Assembly (NCBI GenBank): GCA_031082155.1
Contig: JAVHLL010000027.1
Coordinates: forward strand, 5,734-39,301
DNA from: Thermodesulfovibrionales bacterium
Lineage (GTDB): Bacteria; Nitrospirota; Thermodesulfovibrionia; Thermodesulfovibrionales; SM23-35
Length of the DNA stretch: 33,568 nucleotides
Direction of reading: 5' to 3'
Position numbers and translations under genes: made by a program. Below the pieces are notes generated by a model. That model worked only from the letters and a program-made list of their open reading frames with translations, did not search any database and was not told where the DNA came from. This document shows positions 7,411 through 15,634 of this stretch, one piece after another; within the stretch, counting starts at the first letter, position 1, and each line of letters starts with the position of its first letter.

Positions 7411-7865
7411 TGTATATCAAATTCCATGCCTTTCTGCAAGCTGTTGATTCTGCTGCTTTCCTTCCACTCATATCCCATAGAATTAGGGCATTTTGCCCGT
7501 GCCGCATCCCAAAATGTCCGGATGAGAAAATGAGAGAATTGTGAAAATATAATAGAATCAAAATATTACGCTCTGGCACTGTTCTTGTTACATATAGGAT
7601 AAGGAGCAATCTGGGGGTATACAGTTTGGATGCACGGAAGATGAAAAAGACGAAGAGAATGATGTTTTTGTATTTCATATTCTATGTTTTCTCCTTGTGT
7701 TTCACCTATGAGAGGCGCTGCAACTCTCAGTTAAGAAAAGGCAGCAAGAAGGAGGTGACACAGAGATATACTATTTACGGAGGAAAGAGGGGCCATCTTG
7801 CAAGAATAATGCAGGAAGTTATGTTGCGCCTGAAATGTTTTCAAATTTAGAGGGAGGAAAAAACA
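7411..7865. other. 455-bp divergent regulatory region
   Basis: This stretch separates the Spy-like gene (minus) from the Met-rich gene (plus). It holds the sigma-54-like promoter and dyad described separately. A 74-residue frame (TTG 7626 to 7850) begins with basic residues and a hydrophobic stretch (MMFLYFIFYVFSLCF), but its second half is not protein-like and I do not call it. A GGAGGTGA at 7750-7757 has no start codon at a useful distance. Confidence 0.4.
7489..7588 (+). promoter_or_regulatory. candidate sigma-54 promoter with upstream dyad
   Basis: TGGCAC (7574-7579), five bases, then TTGT (7585-7588) matches the -24/-12 consensus TGGCACN5TTGC except for the last base. About 58 bp upstream lies CATTTTG (7489-7495) paired with CAAAATG (7510-7516). 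This spaced dyad is placed where an enhancer-binding protein would bind. It points toward the Met-rich gene and copA. ZraP-type genes are known sigma-54 targets of ZraR, which fits the setting, but the dyad does not match the ZraR site I know. Confidence 0.35.
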
Positions 7866-8285
7866 ATGAGAACAATATTTTTCGCGGCAGTAGTAGTAAC
7901 ATTCCTCGCCTCATCTGGATATACCCAGATGGGCGGTGGCATGATGGGTGGACAGAAGGCTGAAGCTGGCAAAGGACAGATGATGCAGCAGCAAGGGATG
8001 ATGCAACAGAAAGGAATGATGGAGCAGAATCAGATGATGGGCGGCATGATGAATATGACGGGCTCAATGTCCGGGATGATGGGTGATATGTCGGGAATGA
8101 TGAAGAACATGACTCCCGAGAGGATGAAAGGTATGTCGGGCCTTATGAAGGACATGTCGAAGCAGATGACAGAGATGTCTGCGATTATGGAAAAAGGCAA
8201 GGCTACGGAGCAGGAGATGAAGAAGTTGAACGAGTCAATGCAAAAAATGCAGAAGACGATGTCCGGGTGGGGAAAGAAAAAGTAA
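7866..8285 (+). CDS. methionine-rich periplasmic protein
   Basis: The 139-residue product contains 33 methionines (24%) and no cysteine or histidine. A signal peptide is followed by GGGMMGG, then repeated MMxQQ, GMM and MxxM spacings. The C-terminal half (ERMKGMSGLMKDMSKQMTEM...) reads as an amphipathic helix with Met on one face and ends in lysines. Clustered Met thioethers bind Cu(I) in periplasmic proteins such as CopC, CusF and PcoE. It lies directly upstream of the Cu(+) ATPase, so copper sequestration or delivery in the periplasm is the best inference. The ATG has GGGAGGAAA upstream. I do not recognise a named family. Confidence 0.8.
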   Translation: MRTIFFAAVVVTFLASSGYTQMGGGMMGGQKAEAGKGQMMQQQGMMQQKGMMEQNQMMGGMMNMTGSMSGMMGDMSGMMKNMTPERMKGMSGLMKDMSKQMTEMSAIMEKGKATEQEMKKLNESMQKMQKTMSGWGKKK

Positions 8286-8300
8286 AGGAGCTTTCTACAA

Positions 8301-8334
8301 AGCGGCCCCTCCCTGGTTTAGGGTGGGGTTCGCT
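8301..8334 (+). terminator. hairpin after the Met-rich gene
   Basis: AGCG (8301-8304), CCCC and CCCT pair with AGGG, GGGG and CGCT (8320-8334), leaving a GGTTT loop and small internal mismatches. There is no immediate U-run; T-rich sequence starts about 18 bases later. It may terminate or attenuate readthrough from the Met-rich gene into copA. Confidence 0.4.
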
Positions 8335-8410
8335 GCAAAATCATCCATTTTTTATTTTCAGGTAGTTTTGCATTTATAGACAAATCATTTGCATTGTTAA
8401 GAAATGATTA

Positions 8411-8447
8411 TTGAACACAAATCATGCAGGACATATGCATTGTTCAA
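8411..8447 (+). promoter_or_regulatory. candidate copA promoter within a dyad
   Basis: TTGAAC (8411-8416), a 17-base spacer and TATGCA (8434-8439) make a plausible sigma-70 promoter. The same segment is bounded by the inverted repeat TTGAACA (8411-8417) / TGTTCAA (8441-8447), with an inner ATGCA...TGCAT dyad between. A repressor bound there would cover the promoter. The ATPase ATG is 55 bp downstream. No known CsoR or CueR site was recognised. Confidence 0.35.
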
Positions 8448-8502
8448 ATGTACTTTCAGGTTATCATGGGAGAGAGAGGAAGAAAGCAGTGGAGAGGAAT
8501 AG

Positions 8503-11121
8503 ATGAAAGTCACAGACCCTGTTTGTAAAATGTCGATTGAAGATACAAAAGCAGTTGCTACTGCAACATACAAAGGAACGAAATATTATTTTTGTGCAGA
8601 ACAGTGCAAGGTGGAGTTTGACAAAGACCCTGAAGTGTATATCAAAGAGGATATGCCCGCGCCAAAATTGATGATGCTTTCTCGGAAAAAAGAGGAAAAA
8701 GGAAAGGCTGTTTTCCAAACAGTGAAAGACCCTGTCTGCGGAATGGATGTTGATCCGGAGAAAACCGATCTAAAATATGAATATAAGGGAGAACAGTATT
8801 TTTTCTGCAGCAGGCACTGTCTGGAAAAGTTCAGGAAAAATCCGGCGAAAATACTCCTGGGAGAAGTGCGCCGGGACCTTGAAGTACCGGCCCCTCAGGG
8901 GACTATTTACACCTGTCCAATGGACCCCGAAGTGAAGCAGGAAGGCCCGGGGTCATGCCCGAAATGCGGCATGGCACTTGAACCGCTTATGCCCTCAATG
9001 GTAACGAAAACTGAATGGACGTGTCCGATGCATCCGGAGATTGTGAAAGACGAACCTGGGAGTTGCCCGATCTGCGGGATGGCGCTTGAGCCAAGGACCG
9101 TAACACTGGAAGAGGAAAATCCTGAGTTACTTGATATGACACGCCGTTTTAAAATAAGCGCGGTACTCAGCGTCCCGGTTGTCTTTCTTGCAATGCACCA
9201 TATGATCCCCGGATTTTTTCTCGACACCTATATAAATCCCTGGTGGCTGAGAATGCTTGAGTTTGTTCTCACGACACCTGTTGTCCTCTGGGCTGGCTGG
9301 CCTTTCTTTGTGCGGGGATGGCAATCGGTTGTGAACCGGAATCCCAATATGTTCACCCTCATCGGGTTGGGGGTTACTGTTGCCTATGTATATAGTGTAG
9401 TTGCAACCTTTTTCCCGAAAATATTCCCTGCGTCTTTCAGGGGAGAGGGGGGGAAGGTCGGAGTGTATTTCGAGGCTGCGGCAGTTATTATTACCCTGGT
9501 ACTCCTGGGACAGGTCCTGGAACTGAGAGCACGGGGGCAGACAGGTGCAGCAATCAGGACCCTGCTTGGTCTCGCACCCAAAACAGCACGCCGCGTAAAA
9601 GCCGATGGTTCAGAGGAAGATATACCGCTTGAGCATGTTGCTCCGGGTGACCTGCTCAGGATCAGGCCGGGAGAGAAAGTCCCTGTCGATGGAATTGTAA
9701 CGGAAGGTTTAAGTTCTGTAGACGAATCCATGATCTCCGGAGAGCCGATTCCTGTTCAGAAGCAAACAGGGGACCGTATCATAGGAGCAACGGTGAACGG
9801 CACGGGGACACTGGTTATGAAAGCGGAAAAAGTAGGCGCCGGGACGCTCCTTGCACAGATTGTTCAGATGGTGGCTGAGGCGCAGCGGAGCAGGGCCCCA
9901 ATCCAGAAACTGGTAGATATTGTTGCTGCATATTTTGTTCAGATAGTCGTAGCTGCGGCAATTGCAACCTTTGTTATCTGGATCTGGATCGGACCAGAGC
10001 CCCGTTTTGCCTATGCGCTTATCAATATGGTTGCGGTCCTTATTATCGCCTGCCCCTGTGCCCTTGGTCTGGCAACACCAATGTCTATTATGGTGGCAAC
10101 CGGAAGGGGCGCTTCCTCAGGAGTACTCTTCAGGAACGCTGAGGCAATTGAAGTGATGAAGAAAATAAATACCCTTGTTGTGGATAAAACAGGGACGCTC
10201 ACTATCGGAAAACCGAAGGTTGTTGAAATCCTTCCGGCTGAAGGATGGGATGATACCTCAATGCTTCTCTATGCAGCAAGTATCGAGAGGGGGAGCGAAC
10301 ACCCCCTGGCTGCTGCAATAGTATCAGAAGCGCTTGAGAAGAAAGTTGAGGTAAAAAATGTGGAGTCTTTTCAGTCCGTAACCGGCAAGGGGGTGACGGG
10401 TCAGGTAGAGCGTCGTGATGTCGCGCTCGGAAATGCAAAACTCCTCGAAGACCTCGGGATCAAATCCTCTGATCTTGTCCGGAAGGCCGAACAAATGCGT
10501 TCCGAAGGACAGACGGTAATGTTCCTTGTCGTGGATAAGAAGATTGCAGGGCTTATCGGAGTTGCAGACCCGATAAAAAAGACAACACCCGAGGCGATCA
10601 AACAATTGCACGGAGAGAATATAAAAATCGTGATGCTCACTGGAGACAACCGCACCACTGCCGAAGCCGTTGCAAAGAAGCTGGATATTGATGAAGTTGT
10701 AGCGGAAGTGTTGCCTGATCAGAAAGCAGAGCAGGTCCGCCGTTTCCAGGAAGCAGGGAGGATTGTTGCGATGGCCGGTGACGGGATAAACGATGCCCCT
10801 GCGCTTGCCCAGGCCCATGTCGGCATTGCCATGGGCACAGGGACTGACGTTGCAATGGAGAGCTCCGGCGTGACCCTTGTGAAAGGAGATCTCAGAGGGA
10901 TTGTACGGGCACGTATACTGAGCAGGCTCACCATGCGGAACATCAAACAGAACCTGTTCTGGGCTTTTGTCTATAATTCTATCGGGGTGCCGATTGCTGC
11001 AGGCGTGTTATATCCGTTCTTCGGCATCCTGCTGAGTCCGATGATAGCGGCTGCTGCAATGAGTTTCAGCTCGGTGTCGGTTATCGGAAATGCCCTGAGG
11101 CTGAGGAGGGCAAAACTTTAG
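8503..11121 (+). CDS. copA: Cu(+)-exporting P1B-type ATPase with YHS and heavy-metal-binding domains
   Basis: This inner-membrane pump exports Cu(I) from the cytosol using ATP. It has 872 residues. The N-terminus replaces the usual HMA domains with two YHS domains (Cys 8, 31, 35 and 79, 102, 106). Two HMBD metal-binding repeats follow (CPMDPEV...CPKCGM near 138-157 and CPMHPEI...CPICGM near 174-193). The ATPase core has the actuator loop DESMISGEP, the transport motif CPC at 517-519, the phosphorylated D561 in [15 protein letters not shown] and [13 protein letters not shown]. The C-terminal [17 protein letters not shown] is typical of Cu(+) pumps. The ATG follows GAGAGGAATAG. Its partners are the Met-rich protein upstream and DUF302 downstream. 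Ag(+) may also be carried. Confidence 0.95.
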   Translation: MKVTDPVCKMSIEDTKAVATATYKGTKYYFCAEQCKVEFDKDPEVYIKEDMPAPKLMMLSRKKEEKGKAVFQTVKDPVCGMDVDPEKTDLKYEYKGEQYFFCSRHCLEKFRKNPAKILLGEVRRDLEVPAPQGTIYTCPMDPEVKQEGPGSCPKCGMALEPLMPSMVTKTEWTCPMHPEIVKDEPGSCPICGMALEPRTVTLEEENPELLDMTRRFKISAVLSVPVVFLAMHHMIPGFFLDTYINPWWLRMLEFVLTTPVVLWAGWPFFVRGWQSVVNRNPNMFTLIGLGVTVAYVYSVVATFFPKIFPASFRGEGGKVGVYFEAAAVIITLVLLGQVLELRARGQTGAAIRTLLGLAPKTARRVKADGSEEDIPLEHVAPGDLLRIRPGEKVPVDGIVTEGLSSVDESMISGEPIPVQKQTGDRIIGATVNGTGTLVMKAEKVGAGTLLAQIVQMVAEAQRSRAPIQKLVDIVAAYFVQIVVAAAIATFVIWIWIGPEPRFAYALINMVAVLIIACPCALGLATPMSIMVATGRGASSGVLFRNAEAIEVMKKINTLVVDKTGTLTIGKPKVVEILPAEGWDDTSMLLYAASIERGSEHPLAAAIVSEALEKKVEVKNVESFQSVTGKGVTGQVERRDVALGNAKLLEDLGIKSSDLVRKAEQMRSEGQTVMFLVVDKKIAGLIGVADPIKKTTPEAIKQLHGENIKIVMLTGDNRTTAEAVAKKLDIDEVVAEVLPDQKAEQVRRFQEAGRIVAMAGDGINDAPALAQAHVGIAMGTGTDVAMESSGVTLVKGDLRGIVRARILSRLTMRNIKQNLFWAFVYNSIGVPIAAGVLYPFFGILLSPMIAAAAMSFSSVSVIGNALRLRRAKL

Positions 11122-11181
11122 AAATGCATATCAAGAATGTCATTGAATAGGAATGACAATTCCAAACACGAGGAGGGATAA

Positions 11182-11568
11182 ATGGCTTACTATTTCAGTA
11201 AAATCTTGCAGATGTCATTTGATGAAGCTGTTGCAAGGGTAACTGAAGAACTGAAAGACGGAGGGTTCGGAATACTTACCGATATCGACGTCCAGGCAAC
11301 GCTCAAGAAGAAACTCGATGCAGATTTCAGGAAATACCGGATCCTCGGCGCATGCAGCCCGCCCTATGCCTATCAGGCGCTGCTGGCTGAGGACAAGATC
11401 GGCACGATGCTCCCATGCAATGTGATCGTACAGGAAATTGCTGAGGGAAAAGTAGAGGTTGCGGCGATAGACCCTATTGCGTCTATGCAGGCAATTCAGA
11501 ATCCTAAATTGGGGAGCATTGCCATAGAAGTACAGGCGAAATTGAAAAAGGTGATTGATAACCTGTAA
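11182..11568 (+). CDS. DUF302 family protein
   Basis: The 128-residue soluble protein shows the DUF302 pattern. The N-terminal strand YYFSKILQMSFDEAVARVTEELKDGGFGILTDIDVQATLKKKL is followed by YRILGACSPPYAYQAL and the Leu/Pro block GTMLPCNVIVQEI, then VEVAAIDP. Two cysteines (ACSPP and LPCN) sit where metal-associated DUF302 proteins have theirs. The biochemical function of the family is unknown, although it often accompanies copper and heavy-metal genes. The ATG follows GAGGAGGGATAA. It lies 60 bp after copA and is probably co-transcribed. Confidence 0.9.
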   Translation: MAYYFSKILQMSFDEAVARVTEELKDGGFGILTDIDVQATLKKKLDADFRKYRILGACSPPYAYQALLAEDKIGTMLPCNVIVQEIAEGKVEVAAIDPIASMQAIQNPKLGSIAIEVQAKLKKVIDNL

Positions 11569-11631
11569 CTCCTTGCACTTGCCTAAGCCTGAAGTGATAT
11601 CGAATCTCGGTGTTCGGGTTCACCGTGCATC

Positions 11632-12087
11632 TTACTTGTGCTCAAACAGGGTTTTGACCTCATTCATCAGTTCATTGATGTCTTTGAATTGCCGGTAGAC
11701 CGAGGCAAACCGTACATATGCGACTTTATCGAGTTCTCTCAGCGATGACATCACTTCTTCGCCGACCCAGGTGCTCGGAATTTCCTTCACATTCAGGCCG
11801 ATAAGTTTCTTTTCGATTGAGTCAGTGATATCTTCGAGTGTCTCCATGCCTATCGGTCTTTTTTCACAGGCTTTTTTCAGTCCGGTCACGACCTTGGACC
11901 GTTCATAGGGTTCCCGTCTCCCGTCTTTCTTGATGACCATGGGAATGATATCTTCGACCCGTTCGTATGAGGTAAAACGCTTCGCGCACTTGAGGCACTC
12001 ACGTCTCCGGCGTATCGCATTGCCTTCACGGCTGGTCCGTGAATCAATGACCTTGTCTTCGAGGTTTCCGCAGAAAGGACATTTCAT
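11632..12087 (-). CDS. nrdR: transcriptional regulator NrdR
   Basis: NrdR represses ribonucleotide reductase genes in response to nucleotide levels. It has 151 residues. A zinc ribbon uses C3, C6, C31 and C34 (MKCPFCG...ECLKC), followed by an ATP-cone domain (PMVIKKDGRREPYERSKVVTGLKKACEKRPI...) that senses dATP/ATP. The 3' end is VRFASVYRQFKDINELMNEV. It is last in the minus-strand housekeeping run, separated from glyA by a 206-bp spacer that carries a nested palindrome. Confidence 0.96.
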   Translation of the reverse strand: MKCPFCGNLEDKVIDSRTSREGNAIRRRRECLKCAKRFTSYERVEDIIPMVIKKDGRREPYERSKVVTGLKKACEKRPIGMETLEDITDSIEKKLIGLNVKEIPSTWVGEEVMSSLRELDKVAYVRFASVYRQFKDINELMNEVKTLFEHK

Positions 12088-12127
12088 GGATATAAGACTC
12101 CCGGTTTCTGGCGCAGTTTCATATTTC

Positions 12128-12212
12128 TGTCATTCTGGCTTGTCCAGAATCTTTCTTGCGATCCCATACGGCTACAAGAGTTTGGAAAGATTCCCGACAA
12201 GCGGGAATGACA
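12128..12212. repeat. nested palindromic repeat (REP-like) in the glyA-nrdR spacer
   Basis: Two 28-bp arms (12128-12155 and 12185-12212) are inverted copies of each other, identical at 24 of 28 positions. Each arm is itself a hairpin. The left is TTCTGG-cttgt-CCAGAA and the right is TTCCCG-acaag-CGGGAA. All four differences between the arms fall in the two stem pairs 9/19 and 10/18 and keep base pairing (T-A to C-G, G-C to C-G). The loops are CTTGT and its complement. A 29-bp spacer lies between. Such paired hairpins resemble REP/BIME elements. Confidence 0.8.
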
Positions 12213-12293
12213 CTGAAAACAACAATTCAATTTTCAGATGCCCAGTGGTCTCTGTCGCAAGGTGTTTAGGATTTCGTGCTTGAGATTTGTTTT

Positions 12294-13532
12294 TCAGTAT
12301 ATGGGAAATTTCACGCAGAGCGATTGGGCATTTTGCATCAGCCTCGCAATTGTCTCCGGGTCGTTGTTGTTCTCTATTATCGATGAAATCATATCGGCGA
12401 TTTTGGTCATCTCCGCGCTTCCCATGCCCCTTGTGGTAACGCAGGGAGTGCCGAGCCTGATTCCGCTTGTTATGGCCGGTGACCTCTCATCATAGGGAAT
12501 AACATTTTTATTCACGGTTATTCTCGCTTGTCCAAGGACGCTTTCCGCGTCTTTGCCCGTAATATTCTTATTCGTGAGGTCCACGAGCATCATATGGTTG
12601 TCAGTCCCGCCGGATATGATCTTAAAGCCTCTTCCCAGCAATTCTTCAGCGAGTTTCTTTGCGTTCTGTATGACTTTTGCCTGGTAATCCTTAAATCCCG
12701 GACTCAGGGCTTCCTTCAGAGCGACTGCTTTAGCCGCAATGACGTGGACGAGGGGACCACCTTGTATGCCCGGAAAAATCGTCTTGTCGATGGCTTTTGC
12801 GAATTCCGCTCTGCACATGATCATGCCGCCCCTCGGGCCTCTCAGGGTTTTGTGGGTAGTTGTCGTGACAAAATCAGCGTGAGGGAGCGGTGAAGGATGA
12901 AGCCCGGCGGCAACGAGTCCCGCAATATGGGCGATATCAGCCATGAGATAAGCGCCGGTTTCTCTCGCGATGTCAGCGAATACCTTGAAATCGATGCTCC
13001 GTGAATATGCGCTTGCCCCAACGAGAATCAATTTCGGTTTCTCTGCAAGGGCGAGGCGCCTCACTTCCTCATAATCTATATATCCTGAATCTCTGTTTAC
13101 TCCGTAAGAGACAACTTTATAGAAAACTCCGGAAAAGTTCACCGATGACCCGTGCGAGAGATGGCCTCCGTGGCTGAGACTCATGCTGAGTATGGTATCG
13201 CCGGGTTTCAGGACCGAAAAGAAAACTGCCATATTGGCCTGAGAGCCCGAATGCGGTTGAATATTCACATGTTCAGCGCCGAATAATTTTCTGGCGCGTT
13301 CGGTTGCGAGGTTCTCAACAACATCCGCGTATTCACACCCGCCGTAATAACGTTTGCCGGGATATCCCTCTGCGTATTTATTGGTGAACACAGAGCCCTG
13401 CACTTCGAGGACAGCCGGACTTGTGTAATTCTCGGATGCAATGAGGACTATATTCATCTGCTCCCGCTCGATCTCATCCTGTATCGCCTGGTATACTTCC
13501 GGGTCGGTATTCTTCAGATTCTCGAAGTTCAT
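12294..13532 (-). CDS. glyA: serine hydroxymethyltransferase
   Basis: This PLP enzyme converts serine and tetrahydrofolate to glycine and methylene-THF, the main source of one-carbon units. It has 412 residues. The PLP-binding lysine is K228 in [20 protein letters not shown] near residue 95-100 and DIAHIAGL near 199-206 are family signatures. The start ATG overlaps the rpiB stop by 4 bp (ATGA). It lies between rpiB and nrdR in the same direction, and its methylene-THF feeds the thymidylate route that also needs tmk upstream. Confidence 0.97.
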   Translation of the reverse strand: MNFENLKNTDPEVYQAIQDEIEREQMNIVLIASENYTSPAVLEVQGSVFTNKYAEGYPGKRYYGGCEYADVVENLATERARKLFGAEHVNIQPHSGSQANMAVFFSVLKPGDTILSMSLSHGGHLSHGSSVNFSGVFYKVVSYGVNRDSGYIDYEEVRRLALAEKPKLILVGASAYSRSIDFKVFADIARETGAYLMADIAHIAGLVAAGLHPSPLPHADFVTTTTHKTLRGPRGGMIMCRAEFAKAIDKTIFPGIQGGPLVHVIAAKAVALKEALSPGFKDYQAKVIQNAKKLAEELLGRGFKIISGGTDNHMMLVDLTNKNITGKDAESVLGQARITVNKNVIPYDERSPAITSGIRLGTPCVTTRGMGSAEMTKIADMISSIIENNNDPETIARLMQNAQSLCVKFPIY

Positions 13533-13978
13533 TTCTTTAAGTTTTCCTCAATTTTCGTAATTTTTTCGAGTCGCCTGCAGTGTCTCTCCCCCTCGAAAGG
13601 TGTCGAGACCCAGGTCTGTACGATCTCTCTCGCGAGATCCCTCCCTACGATACGTCCACCGAGGACGAGTATATTGGCGTCGTTATGGAGTCTGCTCATT
13701 CTCGCTGTGAAGAGTTCATTACAGAGAGAAGCACGAATGCCCGGGAATTTATTGGCAACAATAGACATCCCGATACCGGTGCCGCAAATCAGGATGCCCC
13801 TTTCGATTTCTCCTTTTGAAACAGCCAGGGAGACCTTTTCACCAAAGTCCGGGTAATCTACCGATTCAGAGCGGTCAGTCCCGAAGTCAATGGCCTCGAT
13901 CTGGAGATTATTCAGAAGGGAAATAACCTCTTTTTTCAGTTCAACCCCGGCGTGGTCACAGCCAATAGCGATCTTCAT
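13529..13978 (-). CDS. rpiB: ribose-5-phosphate isomerase B
   Basis: The enzyme interconverts ribose-5-P and ribulose-5-P in the pentose phosphate pathway. It has 149 residues. The N-terminal motif IGCDHAG and the catalytic Cys65 in [13 protein letters not shown] identify RpiB/LacAB-type isomerases, and [13 protein letters not shown] follows. Allose-6-phosphate isomerase is the alternative within the family, but the pairing with glyA is typical of bacterial rpiB. It ends in a 4-bp overlap with glyA. Confidence 0.95.
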   Translation of the reverse strand: MKIAIGCDHAGVELKKEVISLLNNLQIEAIDFGTDRSESVDYPDFGEKVSLAVSKGEIERGILICGTGIGMSIVANKFPGIRASLCNELFTARMSRLHNDANILVLGGRIVGRDLAREIVQTWVSTPFEGERHCRRLEKITKIEENLKK

Positions 13979-14032
13979 TCTAGAATTTCGAACACAAAAT
14001 ATCTTAATCTTATCCGAGAGGAGAACGGGAAG

Positions 14033-15634
14033 TCAAGCGTCCTGTTTGTCCTGTTTTTTTATGTCTATTCTTGGGAAAAGGGGCAAACCCTTGTTCAACT
14101 TTCTCCCATGCTCTGTTCTGCCCCATTGGACTTCGAATGCAAGGTCCAGCGATGAAAAATCTCCCGGGAGATTCAGCTGATCCCATATTTTCTCTGCGGT
14201 GGCGGGCATGAAAGGGTAGAGGAAGAGCGCTATGTGGCGAAGGGACTCCGCAAGTGTGTAAAGGATGTTCGAAAGCATATCCAGGTCTGTTTCCTTCCAT
14301 GGAGCCGAATGCTGGATATATTCATTGATCTCGTTGATGAACGACCAAAGCTGGATCAGGGCCGCATTGAATTCGAGTTTGCCGAGACTGCTGTCGTATT
14401 TTCTGAAAAGACTGGTGTCAGGATCAGATATCCATGCCTTTACTTTTTTCTCGAATTCGTCCCGGTCTTTCTTCGGCACGGGCTCCGGGACGATACCATC
14501 CCTGTATTTTTCTATCATCGTGAGAGACCGGCTCACCAGATTGCCCAAATCATTCGCGAGGTCGGTGTTGAACCTGCTGATCAGTGCATGTTCGGAAAAA
14601 TCACCATCGAGACCGAAAGGGACTTCTCTGAAAAGGAAATATCTGAAAGCGTCAGCGCCGAACTTATCGGCTATTTTATGAGGGTCTACCACATTGCCGA
14701 AAGATTTGGACATTTTTTTCCCTTCGATAGTCCACCACCCGTGTGCGAAGATATTTTTTGGGAGGGGCAACCCGAGCGCCATGAGCATCGTCGACCAGTA
14801 AATGGCGTGTGTGGTAAGGATGTCTTTCCCGATCAGATGATGGTCAGGTGGCCACCACTTACTCCCTCCGTCCCCTTTCGGAGGGGTATTGTCAGAGAAA
14901 GATGGCACAAGGTATTTTGTTGCGGAATAATAATTAAGGAGTGCGTCAAACCATACATATGTTACGAATTTATCATCAAACGGAAGTGGAATTCCCCATG
15001 AGAGCCGCTGCTTCGGTCTTGATATGCAGAGATCACCAAGCTGGTTGTTTGTGAGAAACCCTACTACCTCATTTTTCCTGGTCTCAGGCAGGACGTATGT
15101 AGGATTTTCCCTGATATGCTGTATGAGCCTGCCCTGATATTTCGACATAAGGAAGAAATAATTCTCTTCGGTGATATATTCTACGGGTCTCTTGCAGTCA
15201 GGACACTTTCCGTCTTCAACTTCTTTTTCTGTCCAGAAGCGCTCGTCAGGGAGACAGTACCAGCCGGAGTAGAGTCTCTTTTCGATTTCCCCTCTCGTGA
15301 AGAGTTCCTGGAGAATATCCTGGACGATCTTCCTGTGTTCCTGATCCGTAGTACGGATAAAGGCATCGTTTTTTATGGTGAGTTTTTTCCAGAGGACCTT
15401 GAAGTTTCCGACCATGGCGTCAGCGTGTTCCAGCGGAGTATTGCCTTTTTCCTGTGCCGCCTTCTCTACCTTCTGGCCGTGTTCGTCAGTTCCTGTCAGA
15501 AAAAAAACTTCATTCCCCTTCAGTCTGTTGTAGCGGGCAAGAATATCCGCTGCCACGGTGGTGTATGCATGACCGATATGCGGTACATCATTCACATAAT
15601 AAATCGGGGTAGTTACATAGAAGGTACGTTTCAT
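14033..15634 (-). CDS. metG: methionyl-tRNA synthetase
   Basis: The enzyme charges tRNA-Met. From ATG 15634 it is 533 residues. That start is chosen because it follows the upstream stop as ATGA and gives the canonical MKRTFYVTTPIYYVNDVPHIGHAY N-terminus with HIGH at 19-22. A zinc-knuckle region contains CLPDERFWTEKEVEDGKCPDC. The KMSKSFGN loop lies near residue 300, and the anticodon-binding helical domain follows. There is no C-terminal EMAP-type dimerisation domain. A short Gly/Pro-rich insert (NTPPKGDGGSK) precedes the conserved HLIGKDI, where a palindrome lies in the DNA (14864-14885). Confidence 0.96.
   Translation of the reverse strand: MKRTFYVTTPIYYVNDVPHIGHAYTTVAADILARYNRLKGNEVFFLTGTDEHGQKVEKAAQEKGNTPLEHADAMVGNFKVLWKKLTIKNDAFIRTTDQEHRKIVQDILQELFTRGEIEKRLYSGWYCLPDERFWTEKEVEDGKCPDCKRPVEYITEENYFFLMSKYQGRLIQHIRENPTYVLPETRKNEVVGFLTNNQLGDLCISRPKQRLSWGIPLPFDDKFVTYVWFDALLNYYSATKYLVPSFSDNTPPKGDGGSKWWPPDHHLIGKDILTTHAIYWSTMLMALGLPLPKNIFAHGWWTIEGKKMSKSFGNVVDPHKIADKFGADAFRYFLFREVPFGLDGDFSEHALISRFNTDLANDLGNLVSRSLTMIEKYRDGIVPEPVPKKDRDEFEKKVKAWISDPDTSLFRKYDSSLGKLEFNAALIQLWSFINEINEYIQHSAPWKETDLDMLSNILYTLAESLRHIALFLYPFMPATAEKIWDQLNLPGDFSSLDLAFEVQWGRTEHGRKLNKGLPLFPRIDIKKQDKQDA
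14864..14885. repeat. in-frame GC-rich palindrome inside metG
   Basis: CCCTCCG (14864-14870) and CGGAGGG (14879-14885) form a perfect 7-bp stem around an 8-base loop. It encodes the PPKGDGG part of an insert just before the conserved HLIGKDI of MetG. Similar palindromes lie within holB and the activase gene. Confidence 0.45.

Noticed and set aside
11569-11631. CGGTG...CACCG hairpin between DUF302 and nrdR as a bidirectional terminator
   Set aside because: The stem is only five base pairs and no T-run follows on either strand.
14234-15001. 255-residue plus-strand frame
   Set aside because: Antisense to metG, with no family match or ribosome-binding site; it is a shadow of the metG codon pattern.
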